A stretch of DNA of 64,000 nucleotides, taken from an uncultured Muribaculaceae bacterium. GTDB lineage: Bacteria; Bacteroidota; Bacteroidia; Bacteroidales; Muribaculaceae. Both the position numbers and the translations under genes were made by a program. The stretch covers positions 80,324-144,323 of the forward strand of contig CAUBWJ010000002.1 in NCBI GenBank assembly GCA_958439725.1, read 5' to 3'. Below are positions 18,078-26,362 of the stretch, piece by piece (position 1 is the stretch's first letter; every line of letters begins with the position of its first letter). Below the pieces are notes generated by a model, which saw nothing but the letters and a program-made list of their open reading frames with translations, did not search any database and was not told the origin of the DNA.

Positions 18078-19442
18078 TTAAAGCGAGATAAAATAATTGA
18101 GGAGCACCATGAATATGAGTACCGGTGCAATAAATCGGATTGCGAAAAGACATGGCACAAAGAGCCGCGAACGAATAGTTCCGTCATTATTCAGCTGGTG
18201 TTTCAACAAGGATTTTGGCGCTACCCATCCCACATATACACATAGCAGGATTGAGACTACGGGCAGGAATATGTTAGTGGCCACTGCATCGAGGAAATCG
18301 AATAGAGGCATTCCGGCAATTATAAATGTACTGTCGGGGTTAAGGGAGAGAGAACAGAGGCTGCTGAATACAAGGAGGGGAAGCAGGACTATAAGGCATG
18401 CATATCTGCGTCGCAGTCCGATTCTGTCGCGAACAAAAGCCACAGAAACTTCGGCGATGGAAATGGTGGAGGTGAGAGCCGCCACTGTCAGAAGGGTGAA
18501 GAACATTACCGACCAGAAAGCCGAGAACTGCATGCGGGCGAACACCTCGGGGAGTGTGACGAAAACAAGGGTGGCTCCTTTCAGGCTTTCTCCTGCAAGA
18601 CCGAAGGATGTGACAGCGGGGAAAATGATAAGTCCCATCATTACTGCCACCAGCATGTCCAGCAGCGAAACCGTAACGGCGGTACGCATGAGTTTTGCGT
18701 CGCGGGGGAAGTAAGAGGCGTAGGTGATAAGGATGCCCATGCCAAGACTCAGAGAGAAAAATGCCTGTCCCAACGCATTGAGGACCGTTGTAGCTGAAAT
18801 GGAGGAAAAATCGGGATTCAGAAAGAATTCCAGACCTTTCGAGGCATCGGGGAGATTGAGACTGACCACAAGCAATGCGATGAGTATCACCACAAGCATC
18901 GGCATAAGTATATTGGAGAGGCGTTCGATACCTTTCGTGACGCCGGCCAAAAGCACACCGAGATTAAGGAAAATAACAATGAGGGTAAAAATAATTGGGC
19001 GAACCGGCGATGCCGTGGCTTCCGTCATTGCTGCCGCGAAGTAATCAGACAGTCTGACACCGGAAGGTATATCGTAAAGGGAACCGTTGAGGGAGTTCCA
19101 AAGATACTCAAGAGCCCATCCCGCTACCACCATGTAGAAGCACAGGATAAGATAACTCGCCAGGACAGCAAGCCCTCCTACAAACCACCAGGGTTTTCTG
19201 GCACCAAGGTTTTTGAAGGAAGTGACGGCATCGCTTCCGCCGGCTCTTCCGAGAGAGAACTCAGCGACCATAACGGGAATTCCGAGAATTATAACACATG
19301 CTACATACACGAGCAGGAAAGCTGCTCCTCCGCCTTGCTGAACTTCTGCCGGGAAGCGCCATACGTTTCCAAGGCCTACTGCAGATCCCACAGTCGCGGC
19401 AATCATCCCTGCCTTTGACGCGAAAACATTCTTCTTTGCCAT
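18078..19442 (-). CDS. Sodium:solute symporter, SNF/NSS family (first copy)
   Basis: This 454-residue LeuT-fold transporter has the helix 1 motif VGSAVGLGNVWRFPAEVQ. I start at the ATG at 19442 (MAKKNVF), which matches the start of its paralogue. An upstream in-frame extension of 47 residues, rich in Phe/Leu/Cys, overlaps the promoter and is not expected to be translated. It heads a three-gene operon with a small membrane protein and a second symporter. Confidence 0.9.
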   Translation of the reverse strand: MAKKNVFASKAGMIAATVGSAVGLGNVWRFPAEVQQGGGAAFLLVYVACVIILGIPVMVAEFSLGRAGGSDAVTSFKNLGARKPWWFVGGLAVLASYLILCFYMVVAGWALEYLWNSLNGSLYDIPSGVRLSDYFAAAMTEATASPVRPIIFTLIVIFLNLGVLLAGVTKGIERLSNILMPMLVVILIALLVVSLNLPDASKGLEFFLNPDFSSISATTVLNALGQAFFSLSLGMGILITYASYFPRDAKLMRTAVTVSLLDMLVAVMMGLIIFPAVTSFGLAGESLKGATLVFVTLPEVFARMQFSAFWSVMFFTLLTVAALTSTISIAEVSVAFVRDRIGLRRRYACLIVLLPLLVFSSLCSLSLNPDSTFIIAGMPLFDFLDAVATNIFLPVVSILLCVYVGWVAPKSLLKHQLNNDGTIRSRLFVPCLFAIRFIAPVLIFMVLLNYFISL

Positions 19443-19530
19443 ATTATTTCTTACCTTATGTATTACTATGTGTACCTTAGAAGTCCGCCAAACGAACCAT
19501 AAAAATTGTTTAGAGGATAAATTATAAATA

Positions 19531-19538
19531 CAAAGGTA
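19531..19538 (-). promoter_or_regulatory. -7 box for the symporter operon
   Basis: The minus strand carries TACCTTTG, 89 bp before the chosen symporter ATG. The -33 region is not clear. Confidence 0.5.
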
Positions 19539-19571
19539 GTTAAAAACATGAAAAAGTAGAACATTTTGAAG

Positions 19572-19579
19572 TAAATTTG
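19572..19579 (+). promoter_or_regulatory. -7 box for the VanZ-GNAT gene
   Basis: The plus strand carries TAAATTTG 18 bp before the ATG, divergent from the symporter promoter. The -33 region is weak. Confidence 0.5.
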
Positions 19580-19596
19580 CCAATAAAAGTCACATA

Positions 19597-20526
19597 ATGA
19601 TATTTCATACCAATCTTTTGATGGACAGATTGCCAAAGTATTTTGCTTCGGCAATTGTTTTAATTGTCATTCTTTATGCGGTTCTTACGCCAAATCCGCC
19701 AAGTATCCAGATGTTTTCTTTCCCTCATCTGGATAAAGTCATTCATTTTCTGATGTTCGGAGGTCTGTCCGCAACCATATTATGGGATTATGGTCGACTA
19801 ACAGGAAAATATGGCGTTCGCCAATGGCTGATTGTAGGCTTATGTTGTGGAGCCTTCGGCTTTCTCACCGAATTGTTCCAGGAACTTGAGAATGCCGGGC
19901 GCAGCGCCGACTGGAAAGACGGTCTTGCGGATTTCTCCGGAGCTTTTATTGTGCCATTGATTTTTAGCTCCATAATACGGAGTCATACCCGGCATCGCCG
20001 GATGAGACTGTCGGATTTGAAAAAGACACCAGGAGATAAGGACAGAAAGCTTTACGAAGGTTCCTTCCCTGAAGATGAGCGCCGTGAGTGGTCAGCCCTT
20101 GAAGAAATATCTCATGACAGGAAAGACCGTTTCAGGCTGACGCATGTCATGTATCAGGGTATGTTCGCCGGTATAATATATTGGTGGGATTTTGGCGATT
20201 TTGCCTATATAGAGCATTTTGCCATAGATTCCAGTGTGAGAAACTGTGGTCTTGGCGGTCGTGCTCTCGATATGTTTACGACCAGGCTCAGGGACAAAGG
20301 AGTAGTTCTTGAGGTGGAACCGGAGGCAGATGGAGAGCTGGCGCGCAGGAGAATCGGCTTTTATCAGCGCCATGGTTTTGTACTGATAAAAGATTTCAAA
20401 TACCTTCAGCCTCCGTATTCATCCGGCAAAAACGAACTTGAATTATGTCTTATGACAAAAGGGAAGTGTCCCCAAGCAGAAATAATGGCCTTGACATTAA
20501 GGAAGGAGGTATATGGAGTAAATTGA
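19597..20526 (+). CDS. VanZ-like membrane domain fused to a GNAT acetyltransferase
   Basis: The 309-residue protein has two parts. Residues about 10-130 form a four-helix VanZ-like membrane domain (LDKVIHFLMFGGLSA, then a GAFGFLTELFQ helix). Residues about 135-295 form a GNAT N-acyltransferase domain with the acetyl-CoA-binding pattern VRNCGLGGRALDMF and the late RIGFYQRHGF motif. The acceptor is unknown. VanZ-like proteins are usually stand-alone, so the fusion is notable. A second ATG at 19621 is an alternative start. It ends 143 bp before the arginine-operon GNAT gene, which belongs to a different subfamily. Confidence 0.8.
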   Translation: MIFHTNLLMDRLPKYFASAIVLIVILYAVLTPNPPSIQMFSFPHLDKVIHFLMFGGLSATILWDYGRLTGKYGVRQWLIVGLCCGAFGFLTELFQELENAGRSADWKDGLADFSGAFIVPLIFSSIIRSHTRHRRMRLSDLKKTPGDKDRKLYEGSFPEDERREWSALEEISHDRKDRFRLTHVMYQGMFAGIIYWWDFGDFAYIEHFAIDSSVRNCGLGGRALDMFTTRLRDKGVVLEVEPEADGELARRRIGFYQRHGFVLIKDFKYLQPPYSSGKNELELCLMTKGKCPQAEIMALTLRKEVYGVN

Positions 20527-20571
20527 CATTATTTAACGTAATGCTGATAAATAATCCCTCTTAAAATGAAA

Positions 20572-20603
20572 AAAAATGCGCCATTGTGCATAATTGCATT
20601 TTT
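20572..20603 (+). terminator. Weak terminator-like hairpin after the VanZ-GNAT gene
   Basis: AAAAATGC (20572-20579) and GCATTTTT (20596-20603) form an 8-bp stem with a T-run on the 3' side. It is short and AT-rich, and the gap otherwise holds the arginine promoter. Confidence 0.3.
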
Positions 20604-20620
20604 ATACACGATAAATTAAT

Positions 20621-20628
20621 TAACTTTG
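20621..20628 (+). promoter_or_regulatory. -7 box for the arginine operon
   Basis: TAACTTTG lies 49 bp before the GNAT gene start, with a T-rich stretch near the -33 position. It is the only good promoter seen upstream of argG. No ArgR gene lies nearby, and no ARG box was confidently identified. Confidence 0.55.
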
Positions 20629-20669
20629 CGGCGTAAAATTAACAAAGAATAAACAAAATTATCCTTGAA

Positions 20670-21287
20670 ATGGATTCGGCAAACATTGAGGTGAAATATG
20701 GCGATGAAAGCCATGTTAAATATTCAGAGCAGATATGCCAGTTGATTTATGAATCAGCTCTTCAGCGCGGCACCGGCATAGCCCGTCGCTCTCCCGATTA
20801 CATTGGGTCGAAGCTTAAATCCGGAAAAGCCGTTGTGGCGCTTGACGGTGAAAGGCTGATCGGTTTCAGCTATATTGAAAGCTGGGGCCACGGAGATTAT
20901 GTGGCCACATCTGGTCTTATAGTTGACCCGGAATACCGTCACATGGGTCTTGCAGCAAAAATCAAGGACAAGACATTCCAGCTTGCACGCGAACGGTTCC
21001 CTTATGCCAAGATATTCAGTATCACGACGTCGCTTCCGGTGATGAAACTCAATTCGCGAATGGGCTACAAGCCGGTAACATTCTCTGAGCTTACTGATGA
21101 CGAGGAATTCTGGCGCGGATGTCAGGGCTGCAAGAACTATGATATACTTCAGCGTAACAACAGGAGAATGTGTCTGTGCACGGGTATGCTTTATGACCCT
21201 CAGCAGCCGGCTCCCGGCAATACCGTCGCTACTCCTTATTTAATGAAGCTCGGGAATATATTCCGTTCATTGTTCCATACAAAATAA
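20670..21287 (+). CDS. GNAT N-acyltransferase of the arginine operon (probable glutamate N-acyltransferase)
   Basis: This 205-residue GNAT protein has the acyl-CoA-binding stretch VDPEYRHMGLAAKIKDK. It lies 37 bp upstream of argG at the head of a complete arginine cluster that has no other enzyme for the first step. By position it should acylate glutamate. In Bacteroides the later intermediates are N-succinylated, so succinyl-CoA is the likely donor; this is inference. The C-terminal region carries several Cys residues (CQGCKNYDIL, MCLCTGM), a possible metal or regulatory site. Confidence 0.7.
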   Translation: MDSANIEVKYGDESHVKYSEQICQLIYESALQRGTGIARRSPDYIGSKLKSGKAVVALDGERLIGFSYIESWGHGDYVATSGLIVDPEYRHMGLAAKIKDKTFQLARERFPYAKIFSITTSLPVMKLNSRMGYKPVTFSELTDDEEFWRGCQGCKNYDILQRNNRRMCLCTGMLYDPQQPAPGNTVATPYLMKLGNIFRSLFHTK

Positions 21288-21324
21288 TCAGAAAATATTA
21301 ACAGCATAAAATACAAATACGCAA

Positions 21325-22536
21325 ATGGCTGAAAAGAAAAAAGTAGTGCTCGCCTTCAGTGGGGGCCTTGACACATCCTTCTGTGTGAAATATCTTTCAG
21401 AAGAACTTGGTTACGAAGTGCATACCGCCATAGCCAATACGGGCGGTTTCAGTGAAGAGGAGCTTAAGGAAATAGAGCGCCGCGCGATGAAACTTGGCGC
21501 CGCAAGTCATGCTACTCTTGATATTACAAGCGAGTATTATGGTAAGAGCATAAGATATATGATTGCGGGCAACGTGCTCCGAAACGGCACATATCCTATT
21601 TCTGTCAGCTCCGAGCGTATTTTCCAGGCAATAGCCACCGCCAAATATGCTAACAAAATAGGTGCTCATGCCATTGCGCATGGTTCCACCGGCGCCGGCA
21701 ATGACCAGGTGCGCTTCGACCTTACATTCCAGATTCTCGCTCCGGATGTTGAAATCATAACTCCCACACGCGACCTTACACTTACCCGCGAGTATGAAAT
21801 CAACTACCTTAAGGAACACGGTTACGAAGCTGATTTCAAAAAAATGGAGTATTCCATCAACAAAGGACTCTGGGGCACGAGTATCGGAGGAAAAGAAACC
21901 CTTCATTCTGAGCAGACTCTTCCTGAAGAGGCTTATCCCTCGCAGCTCGTATGCAAGAAGCCAGAGCTTCTCAAACTCACTTTCACGGAGGGCGAGCTCA
22001 CAGGTGTGAACGGTCAGGAAATCACAGACCCGGTTGAGGCCATTCGCAAAGTTGAGGCCATAGCCTCGCGTTTTGCAATAGGCCGCGACATGCATATCGG
22101 CGATACCATAATCGGAATCAAGGGACGTGTGGGATTTGAGGCTGCCGCTCCGATCGTTATAATAGCCGCACACAAGATGCTTGAAAAGCATGTGCTTACC
22201 AAGTGGCAGCTTTACTGGAAAGACCAGATCGGCACGTGGTATGGCATGTTCCTCCACGAGGCCCAGTATCTTGATCCGGTGATGCGCGATATGGAAGCAT
22301 TCCTTGAAAGCAGCCAGAAGAATGTCAACGGCACCGTGACGGTAGAGCTTCATCCTTACGGATATACTCTCGTAGGTGTAGAGTCGGATTTCGATCTCAT
22401 GAAGAATGATTTCGGAGAATATGGCGAGGTGAATCGCGCATGGACAGCCGACGATGTAAAAGGCTTTACTAAAATCATGGCTAACCCCATGAAGATTTTC
22501 TACAACGTAAAGAAGCGCGCCGAGTCTAAGAAATGA
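21325..22536 (+). CDS. argG: Argininosuccinate synthase
   Basis: ArgG joins citrulline and aspartate with ATP to make argininosuccinate. The 403-residue protein begins with the PP-loop motif VVLAFSGGLDTSFC (ATP pyrophosphatase). The aspartate/citrulline segments HGSTGAGNDQVRF and YSINKGLWGTSIGG are also present. Its stop overlaps the argC start by ATGA, so the two are translationally coupled. Confidence 0.97.
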   Translation: MAEKKKVVLAFSGGLDTSFCVKYLSEELGYEVHTAIANTGGFSEEELKEIERRAMKLGAASHATLDITSEYYGKSIRYMIAGNVLRNGTYPISVSSERIFQAIATAKYANKIGAHAIAHGSTGAGNDQVRFDLTFQILAPDVEIITPTRDLTLTREYEINYLKEHGYEADFKKMEYSINKGLWGTSIGGKETLHSEQTLPEEAYPSQLVCKKPELLKLTFTEGELTGVNGQEITDPVEAIRKVEAIASRFAIGRDMHIGDTIIGIKGRVGFEAAAPIVIIAAHKMLEKHVLTKWQLYWKDQIGTWYGMFLHEAQYLDPVMRDMEAFLESSQKNVNGTVTVELHPYGYTLVGVESDFDLMKNDFGEYGEVNRAWTADDVKGFTKIMANPMKIFYNVKKRAESKK

Positions 22537-23498
22537 TAAAAGTCGGAATAATAGGCGGCGCAGGTTATACTGCGGGAGAACTTCTAAGAATACTCCTGAA
22601 CCATCCCGAGGCTGAGATAAAGTTTATCCACTCGTCGAGCAACGCCGGGCATCCTGTCACGGATGTTCACGGCGGCCTGGCAGGGGAGACTGACCTTGTG
22701 TTTTCCGACAGCTTCGACCTTGAGGCCATAGATGTTCTGTTTTTATGTTCCGGACATGGCAAAAGCACGGAGTTCTGGAGTGAAAACCGGCGTCCGGATA
22801 ATCTCAAAGTCATAGACCTCGCTCAGGATTTCCGGGATGAACATGACGGATACGTGTACGGTCTGCCCGAAATAAACCGGGAGCGAATAAAAACAACGAG
22901 CCTTCTCGCGAATCCAGGATGCTTTGCCACTGCCATTCAGCTCTCGCTTATTCCTCTGGCGGCCTCAGAGCTTCTTAAAGAAGATGTGAACGTCACGGGC
23001 ATAACGGGCTCTACAGGTGCGGGCGTAAAACCCGGAGCCACCACCCATTTCAGCTGGCGTAACGATAATCTGTCGGTCTACAAGCCTTTTAACCATCAGC
23101 ATCTTCTGGAAATCAACCGCACAGTGAAGGAACTGGAGCCCAAGTGGAACGGGAAAATCAGATTTGTACCAGTAAGAGGTGATTTCCCCCGAGGTATTTT
23201 CGTTATGGCTACGACTAAAGTCGATAAGCCCCTTGAGGAAATTGCCGCTCTTTACAAAGCATATTATAAGGACGCTCCTTTCACGGTGGTAATAGATAAG
23301 TCTGTGGATCTGAAGCAGGCCGTCAACACCAATAAGGCTGTGATTTCACTCTCTATGAGCGACGACGGAATACTTCTGGTTACAACGGCTATTGACAATC
23401 TTCTCAAAGGAGCTTCCGGGCAGGCTGTCCAGAATATGAACCTTATGTTCGGTCTGGATGAAACCGCCGGGCTCCGTCTTAAACCCTCAGCATTTTGA
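22533..23498 (+). CDS. argC: N-acyl-gamma-glutamyl-phosphate reductase
   Basis: ArgC reduces the acyl-glutamyl phosphate to the semialdehyde with NADPH. The 321-residue protein has the N-terminal Rossmann motif GIIGGAGYTAGELLRIL and the catalytic cysteine C130 in LLANPGCFATA, followed by GITGSTGAG. In this cluster the acyl group is probably succinyl. It overlaps argG by 4 bp and ends 1 bp before argD. Confidence 0.96.
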   Translation: MIKVGIIGGAGYTAGELLRILLNHPEAEIKFIHSSSNAGHPVTDVHGGLAGETDLVFSDSFDLEAIDVLFLCSGHGKSTEFWSENRRPDNLKVIDLAQDFRDEHDGYVYGLPEINRERIKTTSLLANPGCFATAIQLSLIPLAASELLKEDVNVTGITGSTGAGVKPGATTHFSWRNDNLSVYKPFNHQHLLEINRTVKELEPKWNGKIRFVPVRGDFPRGIFVMATTKVDKPLEEIAALYKAYYKDAPFTVVIDKSVDLKQAVNTNKAVISLSMSDDGILLVTTAIDNLLKGASGQAVQNMNLMFGLDETAGLRLKPSAF

Positions 23499-23499
23499 T

Positions 23500-24630
23500 A
23501 TGAAACTCTTTGACGTTTATTCACTTTATGATATAGAACCCGTAAGAGGTGAAGGGAACTGGGTGTATACCTCCGATGATACTCCCTACCTGGACCTTTA
23601 CGGAGGCCATGCGGTTATTTCTATTGGTCATTCCCATCCGAAATATATAGCCGCTATAAATAAACAGGTTTCAAAACTTGGCTTTTACTCGAATTCGGTG
23701 GAGAATTCCCTCCAGCAGGAACTTGCCGATAAACTTGGAAAAGCATCCGGTTACGAGGATTACCAACTTTTCCTCTGCAACAGCGGTGCCGAGGCTAATG
23801 AGAATGCAATGAAGCTTGCATCTTTCGTCACCGGAAAGCCTAAGATCCTTGCTTTCGACAAGTCATTCCACGGACGCACCTCGGGTGCGGTTGCAGCAAC
23901 TGACAATGCCAAGATTCAGGCTCCGTTCAATAAGACCGACAATGTGGTGTTTGCTGAGCTTGGCAACATCCAGCAGGTGAAGGAGCTTTTATCCAAAGGT
24001 GATATCGCCGGTGTGATAATAGAGGGTATTCAGGGTGTCGCAGGTATCCGAATGCCTCAGGATTCGTTCTTCAAGGAGCTTGAGGCTGCTGTTCATGAGG
24101 CCGGTGCCCTGCTTATACTCGATGAGGTGCAGAGCGGTTATGGCCGAACAGGAAAGTTCTTCGCTCACCAGTGGACAGGTGTAAAGCCTGATATTATCAC
24201 GTGTGCCAAGGGAATTGCCAACGGTTTCCCGGTGGGAGCCGTTCTCATAAACGGTGATATCAAGCCCGTAAAAGGAATGCTTGGTACCACCTTCGGTGGA
24301 AATCATCTGGCCTGTGCCGCTGCAATTGCGGTGCTGGACGTGATAGAAGAGGAAAATCTCATAGAAAACGCTGCTTCCACCGGCGAATATTTGATAAACG
24401 AGCTTAAGAAGATACCACAGCTCAAGGATGTCAGAGGCCGTGGCCTTATGATAGGATTCGACATTGAAGGTTCGGCATCCGAGTTCAGAAAAAAACTTCT
24501 GAAAGAGAAGCATATTTTTACCGGAGGCGCGGGCGAGCACACGGTGAGAATACTTCCCGCACTTAATCTATCTAAGGTTAAAGCAGCTCTGTTTATTCAG
24601 GAACTCAAAGAGCTGCTGGCTGACTCTTAA
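23500..24630 (+). CDS. argD: N-acylornithine aminotransferase
   Basis: This class III PLP aminotransferase makes N-acylornithine from the semialdehyde and glutamate. It has 376 residues from the ATG at 23500. I prefer this start because the upstream in-frame ATG at 23458 lies inside argC. The PLP lysine is K237 in ITCAKGIANGFPVG, the cofactor Asp is in LLILDEVQSGYGRTG, and the pyridoxal-stacking region SFHGRTSGA is intact. Confidence 0.95.
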   Translation: MKLFDVYSLYDIEPVRGEGNWVYTSDDTPYLDLYGGHAVISIGHSHPKYIAAINKQVSKLGFYSNSVENSLQQELADKLGKASGYEDYQLFLCNSGAEANENAMKLASFVTGKPKILAFDKSFHGRTSGAVAATDNAKIQAPFNKTDNVVFAELGNIQQVKELLSKGDIAGVIIEGIQGVAGIRMPQDSFFKELEAAVHEAGALLILDEVQSGYGRTGKFFAHQWTGVKPDIITCAKGIANGFPVGAVLINGDIKPVKGMLGTTFGGNHLACAAAIAVLDVIEEENLIENAASTGEYLINELKKIPQLKDVRGRGLMIGFDIEGSASEFRKKLLKEKHIFTGGAGEHTVRILPALNLSKVKAALFIQELKELLADS

Positions 24631-24641
24631 ATAAACTGAAT

Positions 24642-25595
24642 ATGAAGAAATTTACATGTGCAGCCGATATCGGACCTCTTGATAAGGCCGTGGCTGAGGC
24701 ATTACAGATAAAAAGTGACAGATTCGCTTATTCAAATCTCGGGAAGAACAGAACTCTTCTGATGATTTTCTTTAATTCAAGTCTGCGCACCCGACTGAGC
24801 ACACAGAAAGCCGCCATGAACCTCGGCATGAATGTGATTGTGCTCGACGTGAATCAGGGTGCATGGAAGCTTGAAACGGAACGAGGTGTGATAATGGATG
24901 GCGACAAGGCCGAACATCTGCTTGAGGCAATTCCTGTGATGGGTTGCTATTGCGATATAATCGGTGTGCGTTCTTTTGCATCTCTCACCGATAAGAAGAG
25001 CGACTATGAGGAGAAAGTGATAGAGCAGTTCATCAAATATTCCGGAAGACCGGTTTTCAGTATGGAGGCAGCCACAAGGCATCCGCTCCAGTCGTTTGCT
25101 GATCTGATCACAATCGAGGAGTTCAAGACCAAGCCCCGTCCGAAAGTGGTTCTGACCTGGGCCCCTCATCCCAAGGCTCTTCCTCAGGCGGTAGCCAACT
25201 CATTCTGCGAATGGATGAATCTTACTGACTATGATTTTGTAGTAACCCATCCGCATGGATATGAGCTGGATCCGTCGTTTGTCGGCAATGCCAAAGTGGA
25301 ATATGACCAGGCCAAGGCTTTTGAAGGCGCAGATTTCATATATGCAAAGAACTGGTCGGCATATACGGACCCCAACTATGGGAAAGTGCTTTCCACAGAT
25401 AGAAGCTGGACAGTAGACGCTTCGAAAATGGCTTTGACCGATAACGCATTCTTTATGCACTGTCTGCCGGTACGCCGTAATATGATTGTGACTGACGAAG
25501 TGATAGAATCAGAGCGCAGCATAGTCATTCCCGAAGCTGCCAACCGTGAGATCTCAGCCCAGACGGTTCTTAAACGTATACTTGAGAATTTATGA
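24642..25595 (+). CDS. argF': N-succinylornithine carbamoyltransferase
   Basis: This 317-residue transcarbamylase uses N-acylornithine rather than free ornithine. It has the carbamoyl-phosphate loop FFNSSLRTRLSTQKAA, the SMEAATRHPLQSFADL segment and the C-terminal MHCLPVRRN. By overall sequence it belongs with the Bacteroides fragilis SOTCase rather than ordinary ArgF. The residue known to set succinyl or acetyl preference (Pro90 in B. fragilis, Glu92 in the Xanthomonas acetyl enzyme, by my recollection) reads Ala90 here, in GDKAEHLLEA. Its stop overlaps argB by ATGA. Confidence 0.9.
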   Translation: MKKFTCAADIGPLDKAVAEALQIKSDRFAYSNLGKNRTLLMIFFNSSLRTRLSTQKAAMNLGMNVIVLDVNQGAWKLETERGVIMDGDKAEHLLEAIPVMGCYCDIIGVRSFASLTDKKSDYEEKVIEQFIKYSGRPVFSMEAATRHPLQSFADLITIEEFKTKPRPKVVLTWAPHPKALPQAVANSFCEWMNLTDYDFVVTHPHGYELDPSFVGNAKVEYDQAKAFEGADFIYAKNWSAYTDPNYGKVLSTDRSWTVDASKMALTDNAFFMHCLPVRRNMIVTDEVIESERSIVIPEAANREISAQTVLKRILENL

Positions 25596-26362
25596 TCAAT
25601 GTCATTAAAATAGGGGGCAATGTGGTTGATGACCCCATTGCCCTTAATGATTTCATAGCTGATTTCGCCAGTCTGCCTGGAAAGAAAATTCTGGTGCATG
25701 GCGGCGGTAAGGAAGCCACCGCGCTGAGTAAGGCGCTGGGAATCGAAACAACTATGATTGACGGGCGCCGCGTGACTGATGCAAGGACTCTCGATGTTGT
25801 GACCATGGTGTATGCCGGTCTCATCAACAAGCGGATTGTCTCGCTCCTTCAAAAAAATTCTGTAGATGCTATTGGGCTCTGCGGTGCCGATGCCCACGCA
25901 CTCGTGTCAAGAAAACGGTCGCCTCTGCCGGTTGACTATGGATTTGTAGGAGATGTGGACGGTACCGGAGTGAATGTCGGGCTGATATGGAAATTGCTTG
26001 AAGAGGGCATCACACCCGTTTTCTGTGCCATTACCTTAGGCGAAAACGGCGAGCTCCTGAATACCAATGCTGACAGTGTGGCGTCTGCGATTGCCATGGG
26101 TATGGCTGACAAGACACCAACATGTCTGACGTTCTGTTTTGAAAAAGCCGGCGTTCTGATGGATCCCTCGGATGAAACGAGTGTTATACCGCATATCACA
26201 AGAGAACAGTTTGATTCATTGCGGGAAGCCGGTGTAATAGCGAAAGGAATGGTGCCGAAACTCACTAATTCGTTCAATGCATTAGACCATGGTGTCAAAT
26301 CGGTTGTGATAAAAAGCTCGCTCAATCTGCGGAATGATATCGGAACCCTTATAGAGCCATGA
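25592..26362 (+). CDS. argB: N-acylglutamate kinase
   Basis: ArgB phosphorylates the N-acylglutamate gamma carboxylate. The 256-residue amino-acid-kinase protein has the N-terminal IKIGGNVVDDP, the glycine-rich KILVHGGGKEA and the later NADSVASAIAMG. In Bacteroides the substrate is thought to be N-succinylglutamate. The N-terminal extension seen in arginine-inhibited kinases is absent, which hints at the non-inhibited type; this is inference. Both ends overlap neighbours by ATGA. Confidence 0.93.
   Translation: MINVIKIGGNVVDDPIALNDFIADFASLPGKKILVHGGGKEATALSKALGIETTMIDGRRVTDARTLDVVTMVYAGLINKRIVSLLQKNSVDAIGLCGADAHALVSRKRSPLPVDYGFVGDVDGTGVNVGLIWKLLEEGITPVFCAITLGENGELLNTNADSVASAIAMGMADKTPTCLTFCFEKAGVLMDPSDETSVIPHITREQFDSLREAGVIAKGMVPKLTNSFNALDHGVKSVVIKSSLNLRNDIGTLIEP

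Noticed and set aside
21397..22353. Minus-strand 318-codon reading opposite argG
   Set aside because: It is antisense to a conserved argininosuccinate synthase and shows no family features.
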